Shown piece after piece: positions 22,098 to 35,664 of a DNA stretch of 64,000 nucleotides (the first letter of the stretch is position 1; the number at the start of each line of letters is the position of its first letter). Made by a program: the position numbers and the translations under genes. Below the pieces are notes generated by a model. The model was not told the DNA's origin and made no database searches. It saw nothing but the letters and a program-made list of their open reading frames with translations. The stretch is from Nymphaea colorata (lineage: Eukaryota > Streptophyta > Magnoliopsida > Nymphaeales > Nymphaeaceae), in assembly GCF_008831285.2 (NCBI RefSeq), contig NC_045149.1, positions 6,784,417-6,848,416 of the forward strand. The letters are read 5' to 3'.

Positions 22098-22968
22098 TAG
22101 TTTGGTATACATTTTGGGAGTGTCTCTGAATGTATCTCAAAAATTGAATTAGGTTTATCAAACAATAGTTTTCGTAGATCTTATAAAACATTTACAAAAT
22201 GTCTTTAATGTCAAACAACCCCTAAAAGAGGTGCATTTGATATCATTTAAAACACATTGTTTGACAGAGATTTAAAGGGAATGATGGAGAGAACAATTTG
22301 TTCCTGCATTCCGGAAGAACAACAGTGCCTGCTTTTCCTGAATCCTCTCCATGCATGGCACAGACCGCTTGTGTTGAGTGAGTCGCACTTAAGGATAAGT
22401 CTGGGTACTGGACCGGGCCGCCGGCAGTACCCCGTACCCTACCTGACTCGGGCAAAAAAAAAGACACTGGGCTGGCTTGAGTGGGCCCGATAGCAGTTTT
22501 TAATATATATTATATTATTTTTGATACATAATTATAATATTTTATTACCGTTCTTAATATTTATATATTTTTATATTAAAATATATATTTTATAATTTAA
22601 TCGAGTCTGAATTTTGGGTGTCAGCTGGCCCTGACTTCTTATGGGGCAGGGCCGATCTTAAGAGTTGTTTGATCCTTAATAGTCTGTCCTCTGTCATGCA
22701 GTGAGCTGATGCAAACATAGGATAGTAAGTTCTAGGCAGAACCTTAGGAAGTTTTTTGCCGTTTTTCCTAAATTGATGTGATGGAACACTGCGTGCCTAC
22801 CAACAAACGACTTTCTAGATCATGTTTGATATAGAAACAATAACTACCACCATTATGGGGATTGAAAATTTAAACACATGTTTGTTCTATTTAATATTTA
22901 AAAAATTATACATTCATGAATTTTCAAATGAAAAAAAAAGAAGGAAAAACTCGTAGCTCATTCGCTGA

Positions 22969-23126
22969 ATAATGGCCAATGCAACGAGGGCCGATATATT
23001 ATTCAAAAAAAATAAATTGTTATCATACCTTTTAAAAAAACTTGATATGGATAATGGCCAATGAAGGCCGATATATTATTTAAAAAAAAAAATTATTATA
23101 GTACCTTTTTAAAAAAGCTGATATCG
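22969..23126. repeat. Tandem duplication, 82-bp period
   Basis: ATAATGGCCAATG starts at 22969 and 23051. The units share GGGCCGATATATTATT and the following A/T runs. The second lacks a few bases. Confidence 0.85.
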
Positions 23127-23458
23127 AATTTTCCCAACATTGGATACCCAGCTAAACGACCCGGCATGCGGACAATATATACTGTCCAAAACAGCCAGGA
23201 AAGTAGAGACAAGTTGTAAGGGACAAAAAATATTAAAGAGCCCATTCCCCACCATCAGCTCAAGTCAAAGGGAGGATTGATTGTCGCGAGTAGTGCCGCA
23301 CTTCTCTCATGATGGTGCTGAGAAGTCTGTTTAAAGCGACGTTGTCAGAATCGGCCTTCAAATCGAATCGGTCGCTTCACATCCAGTTTTTAAAATTTTT
23401 TTAATTAATTTTTATATATTTCTTATTTTTTAGAGTATTTTTTAATGCTTTTAGCTTA

Positions 23459-23725
23459 TTGTCTACTGAATCAGCTGAATACCCGATTGGGCTTAGGCTT
23501 GGGGCTCGAAAAAACTGGCTCAGGCGCGGTTTAGTCGCTACAAATTTTGAGAGTAGAGCTGAGTCAAGCTCTTACCATTCAAACTCAACTCGATTAACAT
23601 GTAGAGCATACATTCGAACTCGAGCTCGACTCGTTTACAAACGAGCTAAGCGTGACTCAGGCTTTGGCTAGTGAATTTGAATCAAGCTCAACCTAGCTCG
23701 ACTTGTTGTGCAGCCTTATGGGTAA
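23459..23725. mobile_element. GAGCTCGA-rich repeat fragment
   Basis: AACTCGAGCTCGACTCGTTTACAAACGAGC-type sequence of the kind found in plant hAT-type MITEs, ending AGCTCGACTTGTTGTGCAGCC. No flanking duplication was identified. Related in style, but not colinear, to the 25298-25745 element. Confidence 0.45.
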
Positions 23726-25289
23726 AGGATGAAAGAGAGTGTCATATAATAGTCCAATTCGTTATGTATATAAAGAAAGAGATAGATCTAAGTCTTACCA
23801 GAGTATAACAATTAAATTATCAAATAGGAGTAATTGATTTCAAAATTTGGTTTGTCTAGATTAGTATGCATCAGTAGATCGCCGATCATCACGGCATCCC
23901 GCCCAATCTGCATCTGCATAAATTTCAAGTGCCCAATTTAAACGGTTGCCAAATTTGAGTCTAAAATTATGGTGACTTGAAGATAGCAAATAATATGTTT
24001 GACATATGCTCAATGAAGATTAATGGGTTCATGCTTAAACTGACAAGCCTTATTGGCTGTGAAGGCAATATCGGGTCTTATTAATGTACCATATTGAAAT
24101 GCCCCTACCAAACTCCGGTATAAATTAGCATCAGTAAGTTGAGTTTCTTCACATCTAGCAAAAGGTGTTAGTCATCTAAGCTTTTTCCAAGATATCTTTG
24201 ATGTAATTTCATTGTGACATCAAAAGCACATCCTCTTATCTCTATTCCAAGAACATAATTAATGATAAAGAGACCATAAGTTTTGGATTGGAAAGTGTGG
24301 CCCGAGATGTTTGATTATGTTTTGAACATAATGAGTGGTGCCGCTAGTGACAATGACTTCATCCACTTATATCAAACAATTTTTATTGCTATGAACATTA
24401 TGTGGCAATTTGATATATAAATCATTATCACAGCAAATGCATTTTTTTTGAAAAAAAAACAAGATAAATTAACTAGCCATTTAAAATTAAAAAAAAACAT
24501 GTTTTTTTAAAAAACATTTAAAAGTGTTTTTTTCAGTTTTTTCATTTTTTAGTTTTTTTAATGTCAAACAGTTTTTTTTTTAATTTGTTGCAAATCTACT
24601 TATCTTTTGATGTTTGTGTTAGTAGTTTTTCACTTATTTTATTTTTTCTCCATTTTTAGTTTTTTTATTTTTTTTAAAATTTACCGTATTTTTCTTGGTT
24701 TTTTAAGCTCGCCGTATTATACCCGAGAAAAACCTCGCCATTTAAAATTCCGAGACGTTATTTATGACTATAATATAAATAATAAATCTCATTAAATTTA
24801 TGAAAAATTGTCCACACATGCCTGCATATAACATTGCCCAAAACATATATGTATGTGGGGGCATAGATAGGTAGAGTTTTCATGGGGCATATGTCTCATG
24901 TATTCTACTATATGAAAACTTAAATTAATGGTTGAACTTGGCTATGTCTAGTTATATAGGACAGCCTCACGAGACTCAAATTACTGCTTCATGGCCAACT
25001 GAAAGTTTGTTAACTATATTCTTAGTTCTCTATATAAAAAAAAAAGCTTAGCTCACCATGGCCAAAATCCCAATGCTACAACAATCAATGTTGTTACCCA
25101 ATGTTATGCAGTAGTGCATTTTTTAAATGGTCACTTGATGAAGTTATATATTGGGGCTTGCCAATAGCTTAAGTCTTCTAAACAAGACCCTTCTATATAT
25201 AGAGACAAAAAATTTTGTAAAATAGCTGAAATACCCCTTGTTTTTCTCAAAATGTATCAGAATACCCCTGGTTGAACTTGCAAAGTTGA
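23726..25289. other. Intergenic AT-rich stretch
   Basis: Long T and A runs (24.44-24.72 kb) and a short phrase shared with 18.1-18.2 kb (CTTAAATTAATxGTTxAA followed by TATAGGACAGCC), suggesting an old dispersed repeat. Nothing coding recognised. Confidence 0.5.
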
Positions 25290-25297
25290 GGCCCAAG

Positions 25298-25745
25298 TAG
25301 GGGTGAACAACTAATTCGTTAAAGCTGGGTTCGTGAACAAGTTTGAGTTGAGTCACTTGCTTAACAAGTTGAGCTTGAGTTCATGAGTCGACTCATTCAA
25401 ATAATTGAGTTGAGTTCGAGCTCAACACATAACTGCCAAATCGAACTCGAGCCTTAATCGAATAGAGCTCATGCTCAACACTTAACGATGAATATCAATT
25501 CTATTCAAACAAGTCTGTCGAATTTTAGTTGAACTCGAACTCAAGCTCAACATGTAACGATGAATATCAATTCTATTCAAACGAGTTTCTCGACCCTTAA
25601 TCGTGTCGAGCTCGAGTTCAACACGTAACTGCCGAGTCGAGCTCGAACTGCTTCCGTCGATCTATTCTCGAGTTCGAAGTTTCATTAGTCGAGCTGAGCT
25701 AGAGCTGACTGAACTCAGGCTTGACTCGGCCTGTGTTCACCCCTA
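25298..25745. mobile_element. 448-bp hAT-type MITE rich in GAGCTCGAG motifs
   Basis: The left end TAGGGGTGAACAACTAATTC and the reverse-complemented right end TAGGGGTGAACACAGGCCGA share 13 leading bases. A perfect 8-bp duplication GGCCCAAG flanks it (25290-25297 and 25746-25753). Internal direct repeats of an ACGATGAATATCAATTCTAT block give a ladder structure. No coding capacity. Confidence 0.88.
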
Positions 25746-25753
25746 GGCCCAAG

Positions 25754-26400
25754 CATCCCTACCACGCCCTTAGGTCTGCTTCCTTCCACAATTATAAGTA
25801 ACCATGTATAGAAAATGCTCACAACTCAAGAAAATTAGATGCGGAGGGAAGCTCTGGTTTTATCTTCAAAAAATGTGAAATTAGTTTACTCTTTTTCTAT
25901 TAGCATCTACTTTAACGACGTTTTATAGCATAAAATCATATATATATATATAAAACGTATGCAAGATATTATCATATGATTAAAATTTAAAAATTTTATC
26001 ACTAGAAAACAATCACTAAATTGGTATGAATCATGCCGCTAGGGGCAAAGGCATGGGGGCCGGCAGCAGGCCATGGCTCCTTTGATTAAAGAAAATCAAA
26101 AGTTTTGAATTTAATTTAAACTTTATAAAAAAATTGAAAAATTATGTTTTGACCTCATAGTTTGACCGTTACGATCTAACTTCACCCAAAGTCTCCGCCA
26201 ATCAAGTGAAAATGGTTGGTGTAGTGGATTGGGCTTTGGCTGTCAAACAGCAAATATAATTCCAAGGTAAAATCTTCTTGAGTTAGCCAAGCGATCAAAA
26301 TTGGCCAAAATAGCCTTGGAGGACTTAATGCTAAAACTCATCCCATTTAGGATTGTCAGCGATACATATAGCCTATGTTACACTATTATAGCAAAGACTC

Positions 26401-26432
<32 letters not shown>

Positions 26433-26471
26433 CTTTGCATATTATTGCATGACACTAGTCATTTAAACATG
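25754..26471. other. Intergenic, 3' flank of the glycosyltransferase gene
   Basis: Contains the TA microsatellite 26403-26431 about 40 bases beyond the glycosyltransferase stop. No exon recognised. Confidence 0.55.
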
Positions 26472-27950
26472 TTAAACTGCACGTTCATTACCGTCGGAAT
26501 TGTACGGAAGCTCCGGCCACCTGCGTAGATGGCCGATCATGGATCTCAGGCTAGTTCGAGAGGACCCGCTCGGTCCCACAGCTCTCTTCGCCGCGCAGCC
26601 GATCTCCATTGCCCTGGCCCGCGCACGTCGACCCTCTTCCCCCAGCATCAGTTCCACCACTCTTCCCCTCACCGTCTCCCGCTCCACCACGCCCACGCGC
26701 ACCCGTTCGATGGGAGCCACCGTCAGGATTCCGGCGCCCAGTTCGTCCACCACCATCTTCTGGTTCGCAGTTTGGTCGGCAATTATGGGCCAAGTCAACA
26801 TGGGAACCCCGGCCGAGAGGCTCTCTAAGACCGAGTTCCAGCCGCAGTGCGTCAAGAAACCGCCGACGGCCGGATGGGACAGTATCAGCCACTGCGGAGT
26901 CCACTCTCTCAATACCAGCCCCCTGCCGGCCAGGCGCTCCTCGAGCCCCTCGGGCGCCAACCACGTTTTCGACCTGACTACGAGCACAAACGGGCAGCCG
27001 CTGGCCTCCAGCCCGCACGCGATCTCCGTCTGCTGGCTGTCGGAAACCGGTGCTTGCGTCCCGAAGGAGGCGTAGATCACCGATCCCGGCCGATCCGCAT
27101 GGCCGTCCAGCCAACTCGAGCACGTACTTCGGACGTGGGGACTTTCAGCACCCCGTCTCCCTTCCGCCACCTCGTCGAATAAGAAAAGGGGGCCGAGGCA
27201 CCAGCCCTGCCGGTAGTAACAGGACAGCACGTGGGCGACGTAGAGCGGCTCCAGCTCCAGGAAGGTGTTGAGTATGGCGCCGTGGCTCTGCAGCTCTGCT
27301 CGGTAACATTCGTAGATGAGCTCGGGCAGCGGACCGCTACAGTCAAGATCAGGATCAGTCGATATCTTAGGCATCTCGGCTTTGGTGAGCAGGACCTTGG
27401 TGGGTAACCCCGGAACCTCGAAGACCTCCGAGTCCAAGAGGGCATTCGTAAGAGGCTGGAGCGAAGCAAGCGCCCTCAAGACGGAGCTGGCGTAGGCACT
27501 CATCCCCTGGAACACCAATCTGGGGATGTCGAACTTGGACGCGGAGTCGAGGGTCCAGGGGAGGAAGAAGTCGGAGATGATGCAGAGGGGGCGAACGGCG
27601 GCGGCGGCGGCGACGTCGCCAGAGTCGACCATCTTCTGTAGGGACAGATCGAAGGGCTGTTGAAGGCGTTTGGTGGCGAGAAGGAAAGGGAGGAAGAGGT
27701 CCATGGAGGGGAGCTGGTGGGTGTTCTCGCAATGAGGAGGCAGATCCTGAGAATGTGGGAACTCCAGTACCTCGAGCTCAACGTTTGGCGTTTGAGAGAG
27801 ATTGTGGAGGATGAAGTTGGAGTTGGCCGGGGTGGTGAAAATGGTGATCTTGATGCCCTGGTAGGACAGCATCTTGGCGAGGTCGAGCAGTGGGAGGGCG
27901 TGGCCTTGTGCCATGAACGGGAAGATGATCATACGTGGTGTCTCCGCCAT
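26472..27950 (-). CDS. Family 1 UDP-glycosyltransferase, UGT90A-like
   Basis: Intronless, 492 residues, the normal length for plant UGTs. The start is ATG 27950 in a GCCATGG context. The N-terminal sugar-acceptor domain has the catalytic His in MAQGH (H17) and a candidate activating Asp at D127 (IISDF). The C-terminal domain has VIYASFGTQA and a complete 44-residue PSPG box from W350 to Q393 (HCGWNSVLESLSAGVPMLTW inside it) that binds the UDP-sugar. It ends in Q rather than H, usual for glucosyltransferases. HCENTHQLPSMDLFLPF and ASKFDIPRLVFQGM match the UGT90A group. It should glycosylate a small cytosolic acceptor such as a flavonoid or hormone; the substrate cannot be told. The gene is markedly GC-richer than its flanks. 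Confidence 0.94.
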   Translation of the reverse strand: MAETPRMIIFPFMAQGHALPLLDLAKMLSYQGIKITIFTTPANSNFILHNLSQTPNVELEVLEFPHSQDLPPHCENTHQLPSMDLFLPFLLATKRLQQPFDLSLQKMVDSGDVAAAAAVRPLCIISDFFLPWTLDSASKFDIPRLVFQGMSAYASSVLRALASLQPLTNALLDSEVFEVPGLPTKVLLTKAEMPKISTDPDLDCSGPLPELIYECYRAELQSHGAILNTFLELEPLYVAHVLSCYYRQGWCLGPLFLFDEVAEGRRGAESPHVRSTCSSWLDGHADRPGSVIYASFGTQAPVSDSQQTEIACGLEASGCPFVLVVRSKTWLAPEGLEERLAGRGLVLREWTPQWLILSHPAVGGFLTHCGWNSVLESLSAGVPMLTWPIIADQTANQKMVVDELGAGILTVAPIERVRVGVVERETVRGRVVELMLGEEGRRARARAMEIGCAAKRAVGPSGSSRTSLRSMIGHLRRWPELPYNSDGNERAV

Positions 27951-30900
27951 GGCAAAACCTCTCTTGACTCTCTTTCTCTCTCTGTCCGACGAAGATTACA
28001 ACGATACAGAGCGGTTCAATCGATTCATTTAATATCAAACCAGGGGTGGTTGTAGCTAAAAAGTTTTTGATGTAGAAATTTTTTTATGAGGAGAATTAAA
28101 GTTTCTAGATTTTGAACGTGAAAATATCATTCTTTAAAATTTTTATGTAAAATTTTTTAAAATTTACACTTAATTTAAAAAGAATTATGCAGCCTTTGGC
28201 TCTTCCTGAATCAAACATTTAAGATTTTTGACTCGGTCAACCAACATTAGAGTAGTAAATGATAAATCTAGCAAAAATGGATTTTCAATTGTCAGATATA
28301 ACTTACAAGATTGGGATTGACACATTAAATAACAAAAAATATTTATCTTTTCGAAGTATTCTTGTCTTATAGAAAATACACTTAGATTGCTTATTTTTCT
28401 TTTTACCAAGAATATTTTAGCCTTAGATCCCTTAGTATACAATATAACCAATAAATGTACGTAATTTATGCAAGAATCAAAGGTGAAACTACATGCACAC
28501 ATATAACGAATATATAATTGAACTTTCCAAGTGAACTTTTTCGTGTTTTTTTTCCAGCAATGAGGGAAGGAGACAAAACTTGGAAGGGGGCACGCGAATT
28601 AAGATAAGAGACGAAGTGGAGAACTTTCCATGGGAGGTATGCCAGTTAGCTTCTTTACAATGAGGCCAAATGTAAATAAAGTGTCGGTAAGAAACGCCAA
28701 CATACTTGCTACAATTGGGTGGCACGGCGCTTTATATTTGAAAGATTCACATTCAAATGCTATGGTAAGTAACTCTACAATATGTCACTGGTAGAGTTAG
28801 AATTTTTTGCCCAAAGAGCTCTAATTCGAAAAATTAATACTTCTCAAATATGCGGTAAAATGATTGAGGGTCACCAATTTATGAATAAGCTAATGATGTT
28901 GCAGTTTAATATATAAATAATGAATTACATAGAATTTATGAAAATTTACATAAAACTGAGTTTTAATATGGTGATGAAAAACTTGGACCCTCCCTAGATT
29001 TTTTCACCTAGAACTTGGTTTTGATGAGACAAGAAGACATAGTGTATAGGGCTGCCCAATTTATTAAGACTGTAGATAATGAAATTTACATTTGAGAATG
29101 CTCTTAAATGTTATAGCTATAACATTACTATATGAACTGTTTTTTTTTTTTACAAATATCTTCAAAAACTCATTTTTTGCCATCCAAACACAAACCAGGT
29201 TTGGAAAAGTGAAGACCTGGTTTTTACCTTGTCATGCAAACAAGCAAACCAGGTTTTAAAAACAAGTTTTAACGAAACCAGGTTTTACGAAAGCCAAGTT
29301 TTGAAAGTATCATCCAAACACCACCTAAATGTTTACCCAGAGGAAGTTAAAGCTTAAGTCTTGTGTGTTTGGAAGGACACCCCTTCATAAGGACAAAAAA
29401 TGGGAAATTGGCAGGTTTCAACATGTAGGCCTGCTTTCGTCCACAACTTCTAGATAGCGTCGTTTAGGAAACGTTCACAACTCAAGAAAATTACATGTGG
29501 AGCAAGTTCTCATTTTATCTTCAAATAATGTGAAATTATTTGCCTCTTTTCCTCTGAGTAACTATATATATATATATATAACACTTATGTATGCAAGATA
29601 TTGTTTGTCACATGATTAAAATATAAAAATTTAACCGTCAGTGAATTGGTATTGACCATGGTTTATAGTAGTTTTAGCGACAATTTATGATCTTTTTAGA
29701 GATGATTTAAAAAAAAAATATTCAACAACTATATTTTGTGTGTGTGTGTATATATATATATATTATAGGATTGAAGATTAAATCAATTGGCTGCTGGACA
29801 TTGTCAAATGACATAATCTTTCAAAACAATCACTGAAAGCATCAAGCAGTAAAAACACTACCAACGATGTAAAACATAAAGATGGCTGGCGGGGGTTCTG
29901 TTTTTCACTTTTTAAATATTTAACCATTGAACAATCGACAGACTTCAGTTTATCTACATAATATATTATGTACTTAAAACGCATCCGGATGAGACGTCAA
30001 ATGGGCCACGGCAGGAGCATCGTCCATGTAAAAAGTTCTTGTCGAAGCAGTTCCTGAAAGGACATGAGCTCGGAAAAGCAAAATAAAAGAACCACAAAAA
30101 TTCACAGACCCGGATCCAAAACCCGATGCCGTTGTATTGACCCGGCCCGGACCCGAACCATAGCATTGCCCCAAATACGATATCTTCTCATAAATATTTG
30201 AACTCCAAGCAATCTTTCTGGTATCAATTGCTTTCATTTCTCAAATCAAATTTCAAAAACCAAATCTCTCAAAGTGGGAAAATCGGTTCTGAGTTGTAAT
30301 GTTGTGCCGTCCTATTATGGGAAAACCGGCCCATATTATATGATGCTTCTCCTCTTTTATATTTTTATTGCTTTCCAATATGGTCTTTTATTTTCACCTA
30401 ACTTTGCTTATATTTGGTTCTCCATTTGAATTTTAGTTGCTCCATTCGGATATCGAAAAGGAGGGAGTGTCACAAGATTTGGAAATGCGCCCATAAATGT
30501 ATTTTTCGAAGATTTTATTACGTTCCCAACTTTTCGAAAGAATTTTTCCGGCCGTCCATCTCGAAGATGAACGGTCCTTAGGGAAGGAAAGGTGGAAGTA
30601 TTCTGAGAGCTCTGGTGCTAAATAGGTAGAGCCGACCGCGGATTGAGCACGCTTTTTGCGAATGTTTTCTAAAGTGTGCGGTTTTTTGGAAAAGAATTGA
30701 ACAGGCGGAATTCCTGAATTGGCCCTGTTTTTCTATTCGAGGACGAAAAGGAGGCTTCTTATCCCGCCCTTGACCGGATTCAAAGATCACGACTCTTGGC
30801 GCCACCTCCTCAAGCTAAAGGCTGGAGGAATCGTGATGTCTTCTTCTTCGTTCTCCTCCTGAGGGAAGACGCACCACCACTGTTTCCGGCCACCGGAATT

Positions 30901-31029
30901 CGGTCGCCGTGTTGGTTCCGGCGAGAGCGCTTTCGTTCGTACCGGTGGGAGGGCTTGGCTGGCACGAAGGAGGCCCCTGCTCGTGGAATCGGACGGAAAG
31001 GGGAGAAGCAGAGGGACGGAAAGGCGACC
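27951..31029. other. Intergenic region between the divergent glycosyltransferase and CDC20 genes
   Basis: Contains the glycosyltransferase promoter at the left and the CDC20 promoter and 5' UTR at the right (about 30.4-31.03 kb, GC-rich near the gene). AACCAGGTTTT motifs in both orientations and ATCCAAACACCACCTAA near 29.18-29.34 kb look like a decayed MITE with one recognisable end. A CT-rich leader lies just upstream of 27950 on the minus strand. TTGGCGCC at 30796-30803 is close to an E2F-type site, but one base short. No further gene seen. Confidence 0.5.
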
Positions 31030-34000
31030 ATGATAGGATGGGATTCGTATCTCCGCTCCCTGTTTCCGGACAGTCCGTCCAATCGCACCGAGCAGGTGAG
31101 TCTTTCTTCGATCGGTTTCCGGTTTGGTTAATTCTAAGCGGTGAGGTTTTCCGATCTGGTTTAAGAATCTTTGAATTCTTGTCCGATATTTTCGCGTCGA
31201 GATTCCGTGTCGTTTTCATGGTTCCGCAGAGATCTTTTTAGCAGTTTTGGGCTCTCTGATATAGGGAGATGATTGCGAGATCTTTTAGCGAGAAGATAAG
31301 CGAATTGGATTGACAGAGCGCTTAAACAATTGTTCTTGTTGAATCTGACGATTCGATACTGACCAGATGAGTAACCCGACGATCTGGATGAACAATTGAG
31401 ATCATTTCGTTGGCTTCTTGCTCAAACGGGTGGAGTTGCACGTAGCCAATTCAACCCCATTTCATGTTTTCGCCCCCCTTCCGCTTAGATAGAAGCATGA
31501 ATTGTTTGATTTACAAGGAATTTGACCCAGGTGCCGTCCGGAAGGAAGCGTTTTCATATGAAAATTTGCTTGCTCAAGGGAAAACATGAAGTCCGCTGCT
31601 CTTCCCACGCAGAGGGAATTAAATTTGTTTCTTTATTCCACATAAATAATTACGGTAAGTTAGAAAATATAATTAGGCATCATTAGTAGTTGCTGCGCTA
31701 GCTGATAACCTCTCATTTGATTTTCAGGATGCTTTTAACAAAAACAAAATATTTAACCTATTAAATCGAATCTCACATTTCATGTAACTCTCATCAAGTT
31801 ACTTTTTCACTTTAATCGGCGATAGATGTGTCGTTATTTATCAAAATTATTTACAACTCTGCTTGTATGCCTGTAAACATAAGACAACTTCAATATTTAG
31901 TTAGCAATTTCATTTTTATAATGGCATTGAGGATTTACATTTTAGAATTGCTATCTTTACATTTGTTGGTAAGAAAATTATTTTACTGCCGTCGGTGGTG
32001 AGCAAGCAATAAGGGGTAAATATAATCAAATTTTGACCTGTCGGCCAATCTACTTGCCTTTTGCATTTTCTGAATTTGGAATTAATTTAAAACATTTTAA
32101 ATTGATTAAAAAATAAAAATGGAAAACCAGGACCGGCCCTATCTTGTGTCGACAAGAGGCAGATGCGACACATATTAGCTGATGCATTCTGATGTAGACG
32201 GAACTTAATTTTAAAAAAAAGTTTGGGAGAGATAGGCTTTTAGGATAAGAAAAACATTTCGTCCAGGTTTATTTTTATGTTTTTCCCTCCTTTCCTATTA
32301 AACAAGAAATATTTGACAGGCGGATCGGTTCATACCTTCAAGGAGCCCCATGAATATAGGATTTGCGCAGTCTCTGTTAAGTACAACAGGGAAAAAGGGT
32401 CCCTCCCCACCCATATCACCAGCATCCTCAACACCCAAGGTACTTCCATCCAGGTGTTTGTTTATTTGTATGAATTCAAATGGACACGCCATTTGGGTAG
32501 TAAAAGATCATCTCTTTAAGCGGCAATTTAATCTTTTTTGAACAGGAACTCTACCAGAAAATGCTTGAAGACGTTTTTTTGACAGATTCTGACGGGAAAC
32601 CGTACAGAATGCTCAGATTTCAGCCAAGCACAGGATCGATGAAGAAGAGAACGCGTTTTATCGACGAGATGCGTCATGAGGACGAATCTCCGCCTTCGTC
32701 TAGGAGCGTCCGTTGCTTACCGAAGGTTTGGCTAAACTCAACCCTATCTTTTTGCTCTAATTTGTTTTATATGAAATTGGTATTCTTAAGTATTTATGAA
32801 GCTGAAAACGGTAATAACTAATAAGAGCAAGGCTTGAGCAGGGGACTGTCTACATGGGAGATAGCCAGTTTTTTTTTTTTCCAATAAATTCATAATGTTT
32901 AAAGGTATTAGAGTCTGTGAATTTTTAATTGAAGGGAAAGAAGTTGGTCCTCTTGAAGTCGCAAGATTGATTTGCAGACATCATTTTAATAAAGTTTAGA
33001 CCTCGTAGGCGTTATTTAGGTCAGTGGAACATGATTGTTGGAACATGCGGTAAGTTCTAGTGCTTGGGAAATGGACAGCTATAATTCTTTTTAATAATTA
33101 TAATGCAACAAACTTGTCGCCTCATGACATGATACTTTTTGACTTTTAAGAAAATATTTCAAGCTTGACGTGTGGCAAACGGAACCGCTTTAACACATAT
33201 GTCCTCCTTGCTTTCATGTTGGAATAGTACAAAATCTACATCTGATCATGACTTCTAAGTTTCTGTATTCTTAGAAATGACAAGTACGTTTAGTTTTATT
33301 GTTGACGATTACGTGAATTTGAATTAACTTAGGTCCTCTTCTAAGTTGGTGTCCCAGTTTTCTGAATTGGATTTTCCGACTTCCGTAAAATCTTGGATAA
33401 GTTAATTAGTTCTGATCAGTTACCCACCAATCCCTTTATAAGCCTTAGGCATTTGCGCGGACTAAAGTCAGCTATTCTATTGCGTAAATGACCAGGTAGC
33501 GTTATAAAGTAACTGGGTTACTAATTTTTTAATTCTAGTAAGAAAGATGACAAAGCCAAACAACTGTTGTTGTCACTGTGGAAATTTTTAGAACTCGAGC
33601 ACTTCTGTAATTTTTATCTTTTCTCCGGAAAAAAAAAGTACATTAAAATAAATTTGGAAGATAAAAGGTGTGCCTGTGTTGTGGATGTGAGACCTTTACG
33701 GTTTTACGTATTGTGGTACTTGTTCCTAATGGTGTCCTAAAATGTCGCAGTTTCATATTATCTACAAAATGTGACGAGGCTTTTCACATATTTAAGACAG
33801 CATTTGGATGATATTAAAAACCTAGTATGAAGCCAGTTTTTAGACCTCAAGTAGACTAACCATTGTCTGAATCATAACCTAATCAGAGAGACCCCCAGAT
33901 AAAACAGCTCCTCCGGGTCGGTGTCGTCCTCACTTCCAATAAACACCACAACCGGTTCTCGAACCAGGACTAGTAATAATTAACGAAAAAGGTTTTACAG

Positions 34001-35604
34001 GTCCCATTATTGTTCACCGTGCCATGGACTTGTAAGATATGACATAAGTAATTGATAGCACGAGGTGTACAGCGAATAAGAATTTTGGCTTAACGTGGCA
34101 AAAAAGGCATATACAGTGGAAGATACCGGATTGCAGATTTTATGTGCCTAATTTAGTGAACGATCTAATGCCATTTCTTTTCTAACCAGTCGTCTGATCG
34201 GATACTTGATGCACCAAACCTAATGGACGATTACTATTTGAATGTCCTGGACTGGGGGTCCAATAATGTACTAGCAGTTGCTCTTGGATCCACGTTGTAT
34301 CTGTGGAGTGCAGATACTGGGAAGGTGCGAGTGCTCATGGAAGTTGAGGAGGACCACTATCTCAGTAGTGTTGCTTGGACTGGAGATGGGAACACGATAG
34401 CTGTTGGAACCAGCAATTCTGATATCCAGATATGGGATTGTAAAGCACAGCGCAAGGTAAGTGGTTTCGCTTTCTCGACTACGAATGGCTGTTTCGACCA
34501 TTTTTGGAGATCAAGATTGTGTGATTGGTTTCCCACAGATAAGAAGCCTCTCTGGACACATGAAGCGAGTGGGATGTCTAGCATGGAACGGTTCTGTATT
34601 GACATCCGGCAGTGGCGACAGCACCATCATCAACCGTGACGGTGTGTTAATCTATCTCGTTGCATTAGCTTTATACTGCTTGATTATTTTTGTGGTCTAA
34701 CATGAACGGTTGACAGTGAGATCAAGAAGCAATGTTGTATCACGTCTACGTGCACATGCCCAAGAGGTGTGCGGGTTAAGATGGTCAGGGAGTGGCAATC
34801 AGTTAGCAAGTGGAGGCAATGACAATCTCCTTCACATATGGGATGCTTCTGTCATGGCATCATCGTCACAAGGATACCTGCATCGTTTAACAGAGCACCG
34901 AGCAGCCGTCAAGGCAATAGCATGGTGCCCCTATCAGTCCAATATATTGGCATCAGGAGGAGGAACAGCAGATCGATGTATTAAGATGTGGAATACTCAA
35001 ACAGGCCAATGTATTTCCAGTACAGATACTCAATCCCAGGTATGTCTCTAGACTCTCTACCTAGGTTCTTTTTTTAGGCGATTTGTTGGACCATGCATGC
35101 ACACAAACCATTGGACTGCTGCAAAGGAGCTAATATACTGATATAAGTTATAACAATCTAGGATTTGTAAATTGGAAATCACTAGAACTTTGCATGTGTT
35201 AGATAAGCATCACTACAGCAAGGTTAATTTCTGTGGAAGGATGCTGCTGAATATACTTGGCTGAGTCAATTACATAAAAAACGAAAATGATGAAATAGTT
35301 AATGCCAAAACAGGTATGTGCATTGGAGTGGAACAGGCACCAGAAGGAGATTCTAAGCAGTCATGGATACAGCCAAAACCAGCTTTCCTTGTGGAGATAC
35401 CCTTCCATGACCAAATTGGGGGAACTGAAAGGACACACTTCCAGAGTTCTCTACCTATCACAGAGCCCAGATGGAACCACTGTTGTCTCAGCAAGCGCAG
35501 ACGAGACATTGCGGTTCTGGAAGGTGTTTGTACCCCCACAAGCATCAAAAAAACTGAAAGAAGATGACAGCCCATTATCGTTGAAGTTCTCTCATATAAG
35601 ATAG
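31030..35604 (+). CDS. CDC20: CDC20/FIZZY-type WD40 activator of the APC/C ubiquitin ligase
   Basis: Seven exons join in phase to 449 codons: 31030-31095, 32320-32439, 32546-32725, 34190-34456, 34539-34641, 34717-35039 and 35314-35604. All introns are GT-AG. A C-box DRFIPSR is at residues 24-30. The WD40 propeller runs from about residue 130, with [50 protein letters not shown] and [14 protein letters not shown]. The protein ends in the IR tail that docks on the APC/C. The propeller resembles CDC20 more than CDH1/CCS52. It recruits mitotic substrates such as cyclins in the nucleus. The N-terminal region is short and divergent: YRMLRF stands where plant CDC20 usually has TRILAF. ATG 31030 is chosen because the frame upstream has no ATG. 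Confidence 0.93.
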
Positions 35605-35664
35605 ACAAGAGTAATTTTATTTTTGAGGGACAACCGGAGATCTGTACAAAAGAGTATAATAGAA

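Noticed and set aside
26500-27781. Several long frames on both strands across the glycosyltransferase
   Set aside because: High GC content removes stop codons in other frames; only the 492-residue frame carries the family motifs.
30796-31029. N-terminal extension of the CDC20-type protein
   Set aside because: The frame is open upstream but has no ATG before 31030, so it is read as 5' UTR.
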